In this document: positions 36,664 to 45,939 of the stretch, piece after piece
Layout of the letters: every line of letters begins with the position of its first letter
How positions within the stretch are numbered: position 1 is the stretch's first letter
NCBI RefSeq assembly: GCF_011189575.1
Contig: NZ_PUJW01000003.1
Location: 198,144-262,143 of the forward strand
Length of the DNA stretch: 64,000 nucleotides
Reading direction: 5' to 3'
Source of the DNA: Photorhabdus cinerea
GTDB lineage: Bacteria > Pseudomonadota > Gammaproteobacteria > Enterobacterales > Enterobacteriaceae
Notes under the pieces: generated by a model
Seen by the model: only the letters and a program-made list of their open reading frames with translations
Database searches by the model: none
What the model was told of the DNA's origin: nothing
Program-made: the position numbers and the translations under genes

Positions 36664-36862
36664 GAGCGAAACCTCCCATAACTCCGATTCGTGTTTTATC
36701 ACTACTTAATCGACAGTTACTGGGAAGACTTCGCTTCTGCCTATAGGCAGAATAGACAGTGGAGTTAGAGGCTGGATTATACATAGAGCGCAATGCTCCA
36801 TAGTCATCGATGCAGCAGCATGCGCCGATTGGCACAAGTGCGATAGAGAATAATTGCTCCAT
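36653..36862 (-). CDS. Upstream ORF overlapping the plaP start (candidate leader)
   Basis: 69 codons, beginning MEQLFSIALVPIGACCCIDD and ending GVMGGFAHVA. It has its own ribosome binding site (GAGG, 10 bases before ATG 36862). Its stop at 36653-36655 lies just inside plaP in another frame, and the plaP ribosome binding site lies within its last codons. Translating ribosomes would run over that site. It has three consecutive Cys codons. No family recognised, so it is either a regulatory leader or chance. Confidence 0.45.
   Translation of the reverse strand: MEQLFSIALVPIGACCCIDDYGALRSMYNPASNSTVYSAYRQKRSLPSNCRLSSDKTRIGVMGGFAHVA
36735..36752. promoter_or_regulatory. Perfect 18-bp palindrome upstream of plaP
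   Basis: TTCTGCCTATAGGCAGAA is its own reverse complement. It lies about 70 bases before the plaP start and inside the upstream ORF. It could be an operator or, in RNA, a hairpin that influences translation. Confidence 0.5.
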
Positions 36863-36950
36863 ATTAGCGTTCCTCATTACGGCAACCGATTCTCGTTCTA
36901 GTTGCACGTGGGCCAATTATCTATCCGGCTCAGAGTCCGGCCTCTTGGTA

Positions 36951-37077
36951 TATACCCTTCATCTTTCAAGCTGCTACTTTGTTGGCTGCTTTCACTTACC
37001 CCAGTCACATCGTTATCTATGCTCCTGGGGAGGCGTTCACTTGCCGCCGCGCTGCAAATTGAAATCTATTGGGTATA
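36951..37077. repeat. ERIC element (127 bp)
   Basis: Starts TATACCC and ends GGGTATA, with the typical ERIC centre (GTTGGCTGC, CCCCAGTCAC, GCTCCTGGGG, TTGCCGCCG). Exactly 127 bp, the canonical enterobacterial size. It lies upstream of plaP, 88 bases before the start codon of its leader ORF. Confidence 0.95.
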
Positions 37078-37264
37078 GTAAAAAATAAGTCAAAGCAAAA
37101 AAAATAACCGACACATATAAACGCATCAGTTATTTTCCAGTGGGCGAATTCTGCACTTGAAGACCTAAAATAGCAATACTCGCCACACTAAAAGTTCATT
37201 ATTTTTTACCACACATATTGATTACGCTATGGAATTTAACCATGTCATATACATTCTTTTGACA

Positions 37265-37283
37265 TGTGCTAAGTTTTAGCACA
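37265..37283. promoter_or_regulatory. Inverted repeat TGTGCTAA-GTT-TTAGCACA
   Basis: Two exact 8-bp arms with a 3-base spacer, between the receptor terminator and the ERIC in the long upstream region of plaP. Such symmetry fits a repressor or activator dimer. The regulator is unknown. Confidence 0.4.
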
Positions 37284-37325
37284 ACACAAAACGAATTACC
37301 ACCCAGTTTTTAGGGTTAAGCAAAT

Positions 37326-37360
37326 AACAAAACCCCCAGCCAAAAACAGGCAAGGGGGTT
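37326..37360 (-). terminator. Terminator after the TonB receptor gene
   Basis: AACCCCC (37331-37337) pairs with GGGGGTT (37354-37360), with a small inner GCC/GGC pairing. On the minus strand it is followed by TTTTGTTATTTG. It lies 26 bases after the stop. Confidence 0.85.
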
Positions 37361-37386
37361 AACACACATTTAATAAGAATTATTTA

Positions 37387-39369
37387 TCAGAAGTCGTAGG
37401 TGATACCAATGTTATAACGACGCCCATCCAGTTGCGCTTCGTAATTTTTTTCAGTAACGCGTTTATCAAACACGTTGTACACTCCACCTAACACGCGTAA
37501 ATCTTTAGTCAGATTATAGCTGGCTCCGATATCCACAAAGGCATAGGACGGTGTTCCTTCTTTCATTTTTTCACGACGACCTAAAGAATCTGAAGTTTCG
37601 CCACGGAAGTTTACCCGGGTCCAAGTTTGCATTTCCGGTAAAGCCTGCCAGTTCAGCGTTGCATTCGCCATATGTTTAGGCATTTTGTTCAAAGGCTTCC
37701 CTTTGTTTGTCCCACTTTTCTGTTCTGAATCGGTATAAGTATAGTTCGCAGACAATGACCAGTTTTCAACGATATCCCAGTTCATCGTCACTTCGACACC
37801 ACGTATGTTCGCTTTATGTACGTTTATACGTTTACTAACAAAGTTATATATATGAGGGTCCGAACCAACAGAGCACATATCACAATCTGAAATTTCTGTA
37901 ATTTTATCCTTAAATTCAGTATTAAATATGGTCAGCCCAGCATTAAAATTATCCTGATTATTCCAAATAACACCGATCTCTTCACTAACACTTTTCTCAG
38001 GCTTCAAATCTGAATTACCGAGAATAACGGCATTACCACTCTCTCCACCTGTTGCCTGCCCCCAATTCGACGAAATATGACGTAGATCCGGAGAACGATA
38101 ACCCGTAGATATACCACCTTTTATCGTCCACTGCTCATCCGTATGCCATACACCATACAAACGTGGTGTCCAATGATTACCAAAATTCTCGTCTTTATCC
38201 ATACGGATACCGCCAGTCAGGGCAAAATCATTGGTCATTTGCCACTCATTTTCAGCAAATAATGCCCAACTCCAGCGAGTCAATTTATTTAGATTATTAG
38301 CAGAAGCTAATGTATTATCACCGCCATGCAAGTTTTCATAACGATATTGCCCTCCAACACTCAGAGTATGATCACCTAACTGGAAAACAGTTTGATTGTT
38401 AAATACCGTATCCTGGTACTTCATATCACGCCCTGGATTTCGTGAGTCATCATGTTGGATATATGAAGCCATGGTACCGAAATCATAAATACCATTGTGC
38501 GTAATAGAATAGTTATTTCGCTTGTAACGGCTTCTACTATCTTTACAAAATTCCTTCTTTTTCTTACCACAACCAAATAATTTAGTTGTTTTACCCGCAG
38601 TAGAATCACGATCCTGCTCATAACGACCCGCTTCAAAATCAAAAGTATTCTGATCATCAGGTGTCAGAGAAAGCGTTGCTGAACCGTTACGCATTTCTTG
38701 CTCTTTAAAACCACCAACAAATTTATCTTCGTTACGGTGAGAATACAGGCCATTAACTTTCAGGCCCAGCAAGCCATCAATGACCGGCCCTGCTGCATAA
38801 ACACTACTCTGATAACTATTACCCGAATTTTTACTCTCAGTTAACGTCGTATCAGCCCGAAAACTCGTTATCCACTCTTTCTGAACTTTACGGGTGATTA
38901 CATTAATAACGCCCCCCATAGCATCAGAACCATAAAGGGAAGACATCGGCCCACGTACCACTTCGATCCGCTCAATCGCCGCCAACGGCGGCAACCACCC
39001 TTGCTCAATACCAGCGTTATCACTGTTTGGCCGCGTACTGCGGGTATCAACACGCTTCCCATCAATCAAAATCATGGTGTATTTAGACGACATACCACGA
39101 ATACTGATATCACTGCTGCTACCACCATCTGTCACAACGACACCTGGCACATCTTTCAGTGCATCAGTCACATCACGATAAGCTTTAGTTTCTAATTGTT
39201 CACGGCTCACCACAGAAACAGACGCTGGTGCATCTTCAATCTTCTGTTGGAAGCCTGATGCTGTAGTCACAATAATTGTGTCATTACTACTACTGGCTGC
39301 AAAAACAGAGCCAGATGAGATTGTAGCAATAACCCCTAACGCGATTTTTCTTTTATTAAAAATACCCAT
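37387..39369 (-). CDS. TonB-dependent siderophore receptor (CirA/FepA-like)
   Basis: 660 residues. Signal peptide ending about residue 24 (SSGSVFAAS), TonB box DTIIVTT, plug domain (GVSIRG-type motif DISIRGMSSKYTMILIDGKR, IEVVRGPMSSLYGSDAMGG), then a beta-barrel ending in the outer-membrane Phe (ITYDF). The plug is closest to E. coli CirA, which occupies the same place beside lysP; the barrel differs and has a Lys-rich loop with two cysteines (FGCGKKKKEFC). The ATG at 39369 has GGAG before it. An ERIC lies 20 bases upstream. It is likely to work with the ABC genes at 39.9-42.9 kb, as in Yersinia Yiu-type systems. Confidence 0.92.
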   Translation of the reverse strand: MGIFNKRKIALGVIATISSGSVFAASSSNDTIIVTTASGFQQKIEDAPASVSVVSREQLETKAYRDVTDALKDVPGVVVTDGGSSSDISIRGMSSKYTMILIDGKRVDTRSTRPNSDNAGIEQGWLPPLAAIERIEVVRGPMSSLYGSDAMGGVINVITRKVQKEWITSFRADTTLTESKNSGNSYQSSVYAAGPVIDGLLGLKVNGLYSHRNEDKFVGGFKEQEMRNGSATLSLTPDDQNTFDFEAGRYEQDRDSTAGKTTKLFGCGKKKKEFCKDSRSRYKRNNYSITHNGIYDFGTMASYIQHDDSRNPGRDMKYQDTVFNNQTVFQLGDHTLSVGGQYRYENLHGGDNTLASANNLNKLTRWSWALFAENEWQMTNDFALTGGIRMDKDENFGNHWTPRLYGVWHTDEQWTIKGGISTGYRSPDLRHISSNWGQATGGESGNAVILGNSDLKPEKSVSEEIGVIWNNQDNFNAGLTIFNTEFKDKITEISDCDMCSVGSDPHIYNFVSKRINVHKANIRGVEVTMNWDIVENWSLSANYTYTDSEQKSGTNKGKPLNKMPKHMANATLNWQALPEMQTWTRVNFRGETSDSLGRREKMKEGTPSYAFVDIGASYNLTKDLRVLGGVYNVFDKRVTEKNYEAQLDGRRYNIGITYDF

Positions 39370-39389
39370 TCCCGATTCTCCAAGAAATA

Positions 39390-39516
39390 TATACCCGTTA
39401 TCTTTCAAGTGGCCTCTTTGTTGGCTGCACTCACTCACCCCGGTCACATAGTTCTCTATGCTCCCGGGGATTCGCTCCCTTGCCGTCGCGATACATCTTG
39501 AAATCCATTGGGTATA
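39390..39516. repeat. ERIC element (127 bp) in the receptor leader
   Basis: Starts TATACCC and ends GGGTATA. Same orientation and core as the copy at 36951-37077 (CTTTGTTGGCTGC, CTCCCGGGGATTCGC). It lies between position 39369, where the receptor gene begins, and its presumed promoter, so it is probably transcribed as part of the leader. Confidence 0.95.
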
Positions 39517-39890
39517 AGTATGATTTATTCATTTATAAAAATGGATAATCAACATATGCTCAAACAGCAGGGATAAAACATTCATCCCTGTGTGGTTTTA
39601 TTATTTTTTTATTCGACTTTCTTACATATTATTACTATAAAATATAAACCAATACTCTCTATTAATTCAAACAACTTATCTTATTCAATTATTTTATTAC
39701 CCACTCTTTGTAGTAATAAAGAGTGGGCATGGGTATTATTCAGACAAAAACGACAGCCTTTAAACGTACTTTATTACGAGCGGAAAAACCTATTCCTCAC
39801 GTACCACCGTGTACACTCCCGTTTCTATGCACTATCCATGCCCATGATTTATCGAAAATATGTCCTGTAACAAGCTTATTAGAATAGGTT
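39517..39890. other. AT-rich intergenic between ABC importer and receptor genes
   Basis: No credible gene. A 10-bp hairpin (CCCACTCTTT, 39700-39709, with 39718-39727) lies about 160 bases after the ATPase gene; it may end the importer transcript, although no U-tract follows. The receptor promoter should lie around 39520-39690. Confidence 0.45.
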
Positions 39891-40679
39891 CTAACTGGTC
39901 AGATTTGAAACCAACCCATCAATTAATACCTGTGGAACGCCCTGAGAACAGCGTTCAATCCTGCCTCTGACACCATAAACCTGTGCTAAGCTATCCGGCG
40001 TAATAACCTGTTCAGGAATTCCTTCGGCAATTAAATTACCTTTTTGCAACATTAATATATAATTACCATGCCGCAAAGCGATATTAATATCATGCACGAC
40101 CACTACAGTAATAATATTACGGCGGCGTGTTTCTTGTGCAACCAATTCCATTACGTGATATTGATAATTTAAATCCAATGCACTAAGTGGTTCATCTAAT
40201 AATAATAATGTCGGCTTACGAATTAGCGATTGTGCTAATCCGACTAACTGTTTTTGACCACCAGATAACTGATCTAAATAACATAATGCCAGATGTTCAA
40301 TCCCCAACTGACCTAATAAAGACATCACTTCTTCTTCACTGGTTCCAGAATGATGTCCACTGGATGTACGTTGAGCAACAATAATCGATTCCAACACATG
40401 TAAATGAACGCCAGCAGGCAAACTTTGTGGCAAATAAACCACATTTTCTGCCCTCTTCGCAAAATTCATTTTCATCAAATCCTGACCATCAAGCCAGAGC
40501 TGCCCACTGGCGCGATTTAAGCCAGCCAGCGAACGCAGGAGTGTTGATTTACCACTGCCATTTGGTCCCAACAGTACTGTAATTTTCCCGCGAGGTAATG
40601 GAGCGACATTTAGATTTTCAATTACCGGATGTTTCGGATAGCCAGCAGAAAAATTGCTGATAGTTAACCCCTGCTTCAT
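39891..40679 (-). CDS. Iron-siderophore ABC transporter ATPase (FecE-like)
   Basis: 262 residues. Walker A GPNGSGKST, signature LSGGQKQL, Walker B LLLLDEPLSALD and the switch histidine (VVHDIN) are all intact. Closest in type to FepC/FecE/BtuD ATPases of metal-chelate importers. Its start overlaps the permease stop by four bases (ATGA). Third gene of the importer operon. Confidence 0.94.
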   Translation of the reverse strand: MKQGLTISNFSAGYPKHPVIENLNVAPLPRGKITVLLGPNGSGKSTLLRSLAGLNRASGQLWLDGQDLMKMNFAKRAENVVYLPQSLPAGVHLHVLESIIVAQRTSSGHHSGTSEEEVMSLLGQLGIEHLALCYLDQLSGGQKQLVGLAQSLIRKPTLLLLDEPLSALDLNYQYHVMELVAQETRRRNIITVVVVHDINIALRHGNYILMLQKGNLIAEGIPEQVITPDSLAQVYGVRGRIERCSQGVPQVLIDGLVSNLTS

Positions 40680-41764
40680 ACATTCCCCCTGTAACGCAAA
40701 ATTATGCTAAGGAAGAATGGAACCCCAACCAATGCAGTAACAATCCCAACCGGAATAATGACACCTGGGATCAAGTTCTTCGAGACAATCGACGTCAAAG
40801 ACAGCACTAATGCACCAATCAGTGCACTGGCAGGCAAATAGAAGCGGTGATCTTCACCAAATATCATACGAGCAATATGGGGCGCAATTAAACCGATAAA
40901 GGCAATTGGTCCGACAAATGCAACGGCTAAGGCGGAAAGAATACTGATACGCAATAATGTACCCAAGCGCAGGCGACGAACATCAATACCAAAACTGATG
41001 GCCCGATCTTCACCCAAACGCAACGCTGTCAATTTCCAAACATTCATCATTGAAATCGGAAAAATAACTGCAAATACCAGCAACATAACACCCAGTTTTA
41101 TCCAAGTTGCTCTGGCAAGGCTACCCATTGTCCAGAGTACCAGCCCCTGAAGGGTATCTTCAGTTGCGATAAACTGCATCATGGAAACCAATGCGTCAAA
41201 AGTAAAGTATATCGCAATACCAAACAACACCACGCCAGAGGAAGTGGCAGCCCGTGTCCAACGAGTAATGCCATCCAGCACCAACGCTGCCAACAAAGCA
41301 AAAATAAAGGCATTCGCAGAAATAAACCATTGGTCAGGCACACCAGGAATACCAATACCTGACACGATAGCCAACGCAGCACCAAATGCAGCCGCCTGAG
41401 AAACCCCTAAAGTGAAAGGGCTTGCCAATGGATTATTCAGAATCGTCTGCATTTCAGCGCCAGCCAGCCCAAGAGACAGGCCAATCACTACCGCCATCAG
41501 AGCGTATGGCAAACGGATATCCCAGACAATCACCCGTGTACCCGCATCTACACTATCCGGAGACACTAAAGTCTGCCAGAGAGACTGCAAAGATAAACCT
41601 GATGGCCCTATAGTAAAATCTAATACCACGGAAGCGCCGATAACCAAGAAGATGGACACCATCATCACGATACGGCGGCGTAAAATATATTGGTAATGGG
41701 CTTTTACACCGCTGCTATTTGATTGTTGTTTCACCGTTGGCATAGGCTCGGTAGTGACACTCAT
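40676..41764 (-). CDS. Iron-siderophore ABC transporter permease (FecCD family)
   Basis: 362 residues with about ten membrane segments after a ~30-residue hydrophilic start. Family marks: GLSLGLAGAEMQTILNNPLASPFTLG near residue 95, and FVGPIAFIGLIAPHIARM near 285. One permease gene only, so it should act as a homodimer, unlike FepD/FepG. It follows the binding-protein gene by 24 bases. Confidence 0.94.
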   Translation of the reverse strand: MSVTTEPMPTVKQQSNSSGVKAHYQYILRRRIVMMVSIFLVIGASVVLDFTIGPSGLSLQSLWQTLVSPDSVDAGTRVIVWDIRLPYALMAVVIGLSLGLAGAEMQTILNNPLASPFTLGVSQAAAFGAALAIVSGIGIPGVPDQWFISANAFIFALLAALVLDGITRWTRAATSSGVVLFGIAIYFTFDALVSMMQFIATEDTLQGLVLWTMGSLARATWIKLGVMLLVFAVIFPISMMNVWKLTALRLGEDRAISFGIDVRRLRLGTLLRISILSALAVAFVGPIAFIGLIAPHIARMIFGEDHRFYLPASALIGALVLSLTSIVSKNLIPGVIIPVGIVTALVGVPFFLSIILRYRGNV

Positions 41765-41788
41765 TATTTCTGTTACCTGTCTTACTGA

Positions 41789-42922
41789 TTACTTCTCACT
41801 GATCCAATAAACACCTGATGGTTCAACTGCCAAGAATTTACTGTGTAATTCATTCAGTGTTTTTTGTGGATCTAAATCTGCAAATTGTTCAGGATAGAAC
41901 CACTTAGCAAATACCTGCGCGACTATTACGTTATATGGAGAATTATAATAATTATGCCAAATAGCATAGTCTCTACCCTCTTTAACCGCAGTCAAAGAGC
42001 TGATACCTTTGCGAACAGTTATTTTTTTCAGGCTAGCTTTTGCCAGCTCAGGTGTAGCTTGCGCGCCCAGTTTTACACCAGGTTCATTACTGTCTGACGC
42101 TTTTGCACCACTGGCAATGTAAATATAAGGATCAGTTGCAATAATCTTTTCGAGATTCATATTACCAAGTGCGCCTGGTAGCACAGCTTTAGCAATGTTT
42201 TTACCGCCCGCCAGATCGATAAAATTACCCATATTACCATTACCGGCAGTAGCACAGCAGTCTTCAAAAGCACCCGCTCTTAGGTCAATAAATACAGCTG
42301 GCTTTTTCTCTTCCGGGATCTTATTGGTGATTTCCGTTACTAGTTTTATATTCTTCTCGTAGAAATCAGCATATTCTGTTGCTTGTTTTTCACGGTGCAA
42401 TACTTTACCCAGCATACGAATGCTTGGCAGCGTATTTTTTAGTGGATCGGTGCGGAAGTCAACAAACACGACTGGAACGCCTGCTTTTTCAAGCTGAGCA
42501 ACCAATTCACTGTTCTTACCCGGACCATGACCAGACAAGCCAAAAATAGCAATATCTGGATTGAGAGTTAATACTTTTTCAGAACTAACACTGTCAGCAC
42601 TGGTATCACCAATCAAAGGAACTTTGTCAATCTCAGGGAATTTAGCTTTATAGATGGCGTAGGATTGTGGGTCCAGTTTGCGAAAATCACCTTGCCAACC
42701 CGCGATACGAGCCAGTGGTTTATCCCCTTCAAGTAAAGCGACAGCGTGGAACAAACGACCTTCACCCAACAAAATACGGTTTACATTCTCAGGAACGTCA
42801 ACAGTACGGCCAACTACATCGGTAACCGTTTCAGCCCATGATGCGAAGCTTGCCATTACTGCCGAACCCGCTAACAGGCTGATACTGATACTCTTTGCAA
42901 TAGATCGAGATACAAATTTCAC
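41789..42922 (-). CDS. Periplasmic iron-siderophore binding protein
   Basis: 377 residues, TroA/FecB-like fold. Signal peptide SISISLLAGSAVMASFASWA ends about residue 28. Binding-protein features DVVGRTVDVPENVNRIL, NPDIAIFGLSGHG. The start is the GTG at 42922, because GAGG stands 8 bases before it and gives a normal signal peptide; an ATG six codons upstream has no ribosome binding site. Two adjacent cysteines (FEDCCAT) are unusual. First gene of the operon with a Fur-box-like site upstream. Confidence 0.9.
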   Translation of the reverse strand: MKFVSRSIAKSISISLLAGSAVMASFASWAETVTDVVGRTVDVPENVNRILLGEGRLFHAVALLEGDKPLARIAGWQGDFRKLDPQSYAIYKAKFPEIDKVPLIGDTSADSVSSEKVLTLNPDIAIFGLSGHGPGKNSELVAQLEKAGVPVVFVDFRTDPLKNTLPSIRMLGKVLHREKQATEYADFYEKNIKLVTEITNKIPEEKKPAVFIDLRAGAFEDCCATAGNGNMGNFIDLAGGKNIAKAVLPGALGNMNLEKIIATDPYIYIASGAKASDSNEPGVKLGAQATPELAKASLKKITVRKGISSLTAVKEGRDYAIWHNYYNSPYNVIVAQVFAKWFYPEQFADLDPQKTLNELHSKFLAVEPSGVYWISEK

Positions 42923-42972
42923 TTTGTTAGCCTCTTTCATATTAATAATAATGGCGCTAACAATAAAGCAAA

Positions 42973-42987
42973 CGAGAATACTTATCA
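42973..42987 (-). promoter_or_regulatory. Fur-box-like site upstream of the importer operon
   Basis: On the minus strand TGATAAGTATTCTCG matches the 7-1-7 Fur core (TGATAAT-N-ATTATCA) at 11 of 14 arm positions. It lies about 50 bases before the binding-protein start, in line with iron control of this gene set. It is imperfect, so moderately supported. Confidence 0.5.
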
Positions 42988-43183
42988 ATGTGATTTACAG
43001 AGATTTTGGAAATAACATGACTAAGTTATACGACTAACTGCATGAAAAATAAAAAAACGTCTATTTAGTTACAAAAATGAGCGTTTTCTGCTGATTTCCT
43101 GTCAATAGTTATTTAACCATAATAGAACAAAACGTTAAGATAATAATAAATTGATCGTGAATCGCATTGAAATACTGCAAAAT

Positions 43184-43222
43184 CAGGCCGGTTTATGTCT
43201 TTCCAAAGACCCTACCAGCCTG
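43184..43222 (-). terminator. Long hairpin after lysP
   Basis: CAGGC (43184-43188) pairs with GCCTG (43218-43222), GGT with ACC, and GTCTTT with AAAGAC at the tip. On the minus strand ATTTTGC follows. It starts 26 bases after the lysP stop. The region 42988-43183 holds no gene. Confidence 0.6.
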
Positions 43223-43248
43223 TTAATTATTATTCAGCGTGATCAAAT

Positions 43249-44727
43249 TCATTTATTGGGGATATCAGGAAATTCCATCTCGCTATATTTAATAAAACGG
43301 GTTTTCTTTGCTAATTTATAACCAAACCAAATCAATAGGAATAATGGAATACCAACATAAGTTGCGGTTACACCATACCAGTCAACTTTGTCTTGCAGAA
43401 ACGCCTGATAATTCTGTCCTAATGTAATGGTCAGACAGAGAATAAACGCAAAGATCGGGCCAACCGGGAAAAACCCTGAACGATAAGGTAACTTATTTAG
43501 ATCCAATCCCTGAGCTACATAACCACGGCGGAAACGATAATGACTGATAGCAATCCCTAACCATGCAATAAAACCTGTCATCCCAGAGGTATTCAACAAC
43601 CACAGATACACTGTCTGATTACCGTACATTGAACTGAGGAAACACAAAGCAGCAACAACCGTTGTTGCATACAAAGCATTGCGCGGCACACCACCTTGAG
43701 ATAATTTACCAAAAATCTTTGGTGCTTTGCCCTCTTTTGCCAATGTGAACAGCATACGAGTTGAGGCATACATCCCTGAATTACCCGCAGACAATACCGC
43801 AGTCAAAATAACGGCATTCATCACAGCCGCCGCTGATAATAAACCGGCATTTTCAAATACCAACGTAAACGGACTAACGCTAATATCCCCGACATCATTA
43901 CGTAGCAAATTTGGATCAGTATAAGGAATGATCAGGCTAATAATCAGAATAGCAAAAATATAGAACAACAGAATACGCCAGAACACTTTACGTACCGCAC
44001 GAGGAACATTCTTCGCGGGGTCTTTGGACTCACCCGCCGTAATGCCAATAAGTTCGACTCCCTGGAAAGAAAATCCAACTATCATTGCTACACCAATCAT
44101 AGCAGAGAAACCACCGGCAAAAGGGGCATCACCAATAGTCCAGTTATGCCATCCAGCACCTTCTGTACCTTTCATAATACCGGTTATCATCAATATTCCG
44201 ACCACAATAAAGACAATAATCGTGGTAACTTTAATCAAAGAAAACCAGTATTCAGCTTCACCAAAACCTTTCACTGAAATAAAATTCAGTAGAAAAACCA
44301 ATGCAAGAAACAACGCACTCCAAACCCAACCTGGCACATCCGGCAACCAATAACCCATAACCAACTGAGCAGCCACCAAATCCACCGCGATAGCCACCGC
44401 CCAGTTGTACCAATAGTTCCAACCAAGGGCGAAACCAAATCCTTCTTCAACATATTTGGAGCCATAAGTTGAAAAAGAACCAGAAACAGGCATATAAGCA
44501 GCCAGCTCTCCCAGACTGGTCATCAGGAAGTAGATCATCAGGCCAATCAACGCATAGGAAAGTAATGCTCCACCAGGCCCGACCTGTGAAACCGTCACAC
44601 CTGAAGCCACGAATAGCCCCGTGCCTATTGATCCACCAATAGCAATCATTGCCAAATGCCGCGCTTTTAATTCACGGCGTAAATGTTGCGCTATTGGCTT
44701 CCGGGGAATACTTTGTTGTTGAGACAT
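43249..44727 (-). CDS. lysP: Lysine-specific permease LysP
   Basis: 492 residues (E. coli 489), about 12 membrane segments, APC superfamily. The N-terminal IAIGGSIGTGLFVASG and the GFSFQGVELIGITAGES segment match LysP. It imports lysine with protons and in E. coli also holds CadC inactive. ATG 44727 has AGGAAC upstream; the longer frame to 44805 lacks support. It is followed in E. coli order by yeiE and yeiH. Confidence 0.96.
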   Translation of the reverse strand: MSQQQSIPRKPIAQHLRRELKARHLAMIAIGGSIGTGLFVASGVTVSQVGPGGALLSYALIGLMIYFLMTSLGELAAYMPVSGSFSTYGSKYVEEGFGFALGWNYWYNWAVAIAVDLVAAQLVMGYWLPDVPGWVWSALFLALVFLLNFISVKGFGEAEYWFSLIKVTTIIVFIVVGILMITGIMKGTEGAGWHNWTIGDAPFAGGFSAMIGVAMIVGFSFQGVELIGITAGESKDPAKNVPRAVRKVFWRILLFYIFAILIISLIIPYTDPNLLRNDVGDISVSPFTLVFENAGLLSAAAVMNAVILTAVLSAGNSGMYASTRMLFTLAKEGKAPKIFGKLSQGGVPRNALYATTVVAALCFLSSMYGNQTVYLWLLNTSGMTGFIAWLGIAISHYRFRRGYVAQGLDLNKLPYRSGFFPVGPIFAFILCLTITLGQNYQAFLQDKVDWYGVTATYVGIPLFLLIWFGYKLAKKTRFIKYSEMEFPDIPNK

Positions 44728-44886
44728 TATGTTCCTGTTATCTGAGAATAAACCTGGTGGCGGATTGTAACAAATCCTCGCTATCAAAATAGCAAGGAAA
44801 CACAATTATAAGATACCTTCATAATTCAGAAAAAATTATAAGTAATATAACTAATTCTTAACTAACGTTTAAATAAAAAATAAAAT

Positions 44887-45750
44887 TCACTGGCAATAAC
44901 TAAGCAGTTTTTGCAGTGCATTAGACATATGCTTTTGCCGATGACAAATCAGGTACAACATCCTGAAAAGCTTCAATTCTGGCACCTTCAATTCTAGCAA
45001 AATGCGATTTTCCAATTGTTCTGCAACGACTCGTCTGGATAAACAACTAATTCCCATGCCAAATTTAACAGCATGTTTTATCGCTTCAGAATTCCCCAAT
45101 TCCATCAAAATTTTGAACCCAGGTAAACGGGCAAATAACAGATGATCCAATACCTCTCTGGTACCCGATCCCCTTTCTCTTAATATCCACGATGCATTAG
45201 CTAAATCATCCAATTTCAGCACCTGTTTAGCTAACGGGTTTTCAGGAGCAGAGAAAATAACCAACTCATCCTCCATCCAGAGATTAGTTATCAATTCAGG
45301 GCTGTGACAAGAACCCTCTATCAAACCAAGGTCAACGCGGAATTCCAGCACAGAATTGATGACATCTTGAGTATTACTGATGTTTAACTCCAAGGGTGTA
45401 TCAGGAAAATCCCGACGATAATTTGCCAGCATTTCCGGCAACATATAATTACCAATGGTACTACTGGCGGCAATACGTAATGCACCCAGCTCTTGTTTAA
45501 ATAACTGCTGAATTTCCCCTGCCTGTTCCAGTAATGCCAAAGCCTTGGGATAAAGTAAACGACCGTGCTCATTAGTTACCAGTCGTTTTCCTACCCTGTC
45601 AAAAAGCTGCACGCCAAGCTGGTTTTCCAGATCCGTTAGTGAAGCACTCACCGCAGATTGAGAAAGCGATAATTGCAGAGAGGCTTGTGTCGTTGAACCG
45701 CTTTTCAATACCTCAGTGAAAACTTCCAATTGTCTCAGTGTAATATGCAT
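44887..45750 (-). CDS. yeiE: LysR-type regulator YeiE
   Basis: 287 residues (E. coli 293). N-terminal winged helix (LRQLEVFTEVLKSGSTTQASLQLSLSQSAVS-type, residues 5-35), then a periplasmic-binding-like effector domain. It is divergent from yeiH with 189 bases between, the usual LysR arrangement, so it probably controls yeiH. YeiE of relatives has been linked to sulfite sensing and motility. Confidence 0.93.
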   Translation of the reverse strand: MHITLRQLEVFTEVLKSGSTTQASLQLSLSQSAVSASLTDLENQLGVQLFDRVGKRLVTNEHGRLLYPKALALLEQAGEIQQLFKQELGALRIAASSTIGNYMLPEMLANYRRDFPDTPLELNISNTQDVINSVLEFRVDLGLIEGSCHSPELITNLWMEDELVIFSAPENPLAKQVLKLDDLANASWILRERGSGTREVLDHLLFARLPGFKILMELGNSEAIKHAVKFGMGISCLSRRVVAEQLENRILLELKVPELKLFRMLYLICHRQKHMSNALQKLLSYCQ

Positions 45751-45939
45751 ATTGCCTCACAAAATATAATATCAGCCAAATAGATTGTTTTAATTTTATA
45801 CAGAAATAAACAACTTAACAAAAATCCTCTCTTCATTACCAGTTTTTTAGATTATATATAATAATTTTATCAATTTTAATGATAAATCTGTCTGCTATAT
45901 ACTTATGTTTAAAATATATAAGCAAAGTGAACAATATCT

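Noticed and set aside
36951..37077. Possible insertion sequence or MITE because of the terminal inverted repeats
   Set aside because: Length, ends and core match ERIC; no transposase and no target duplication.
39592..39870. 92-residue plus-strand frame between the importer and receptor genes
   Set aside because: AT-rich composition, no ribosome binding site, and no family resemblance.
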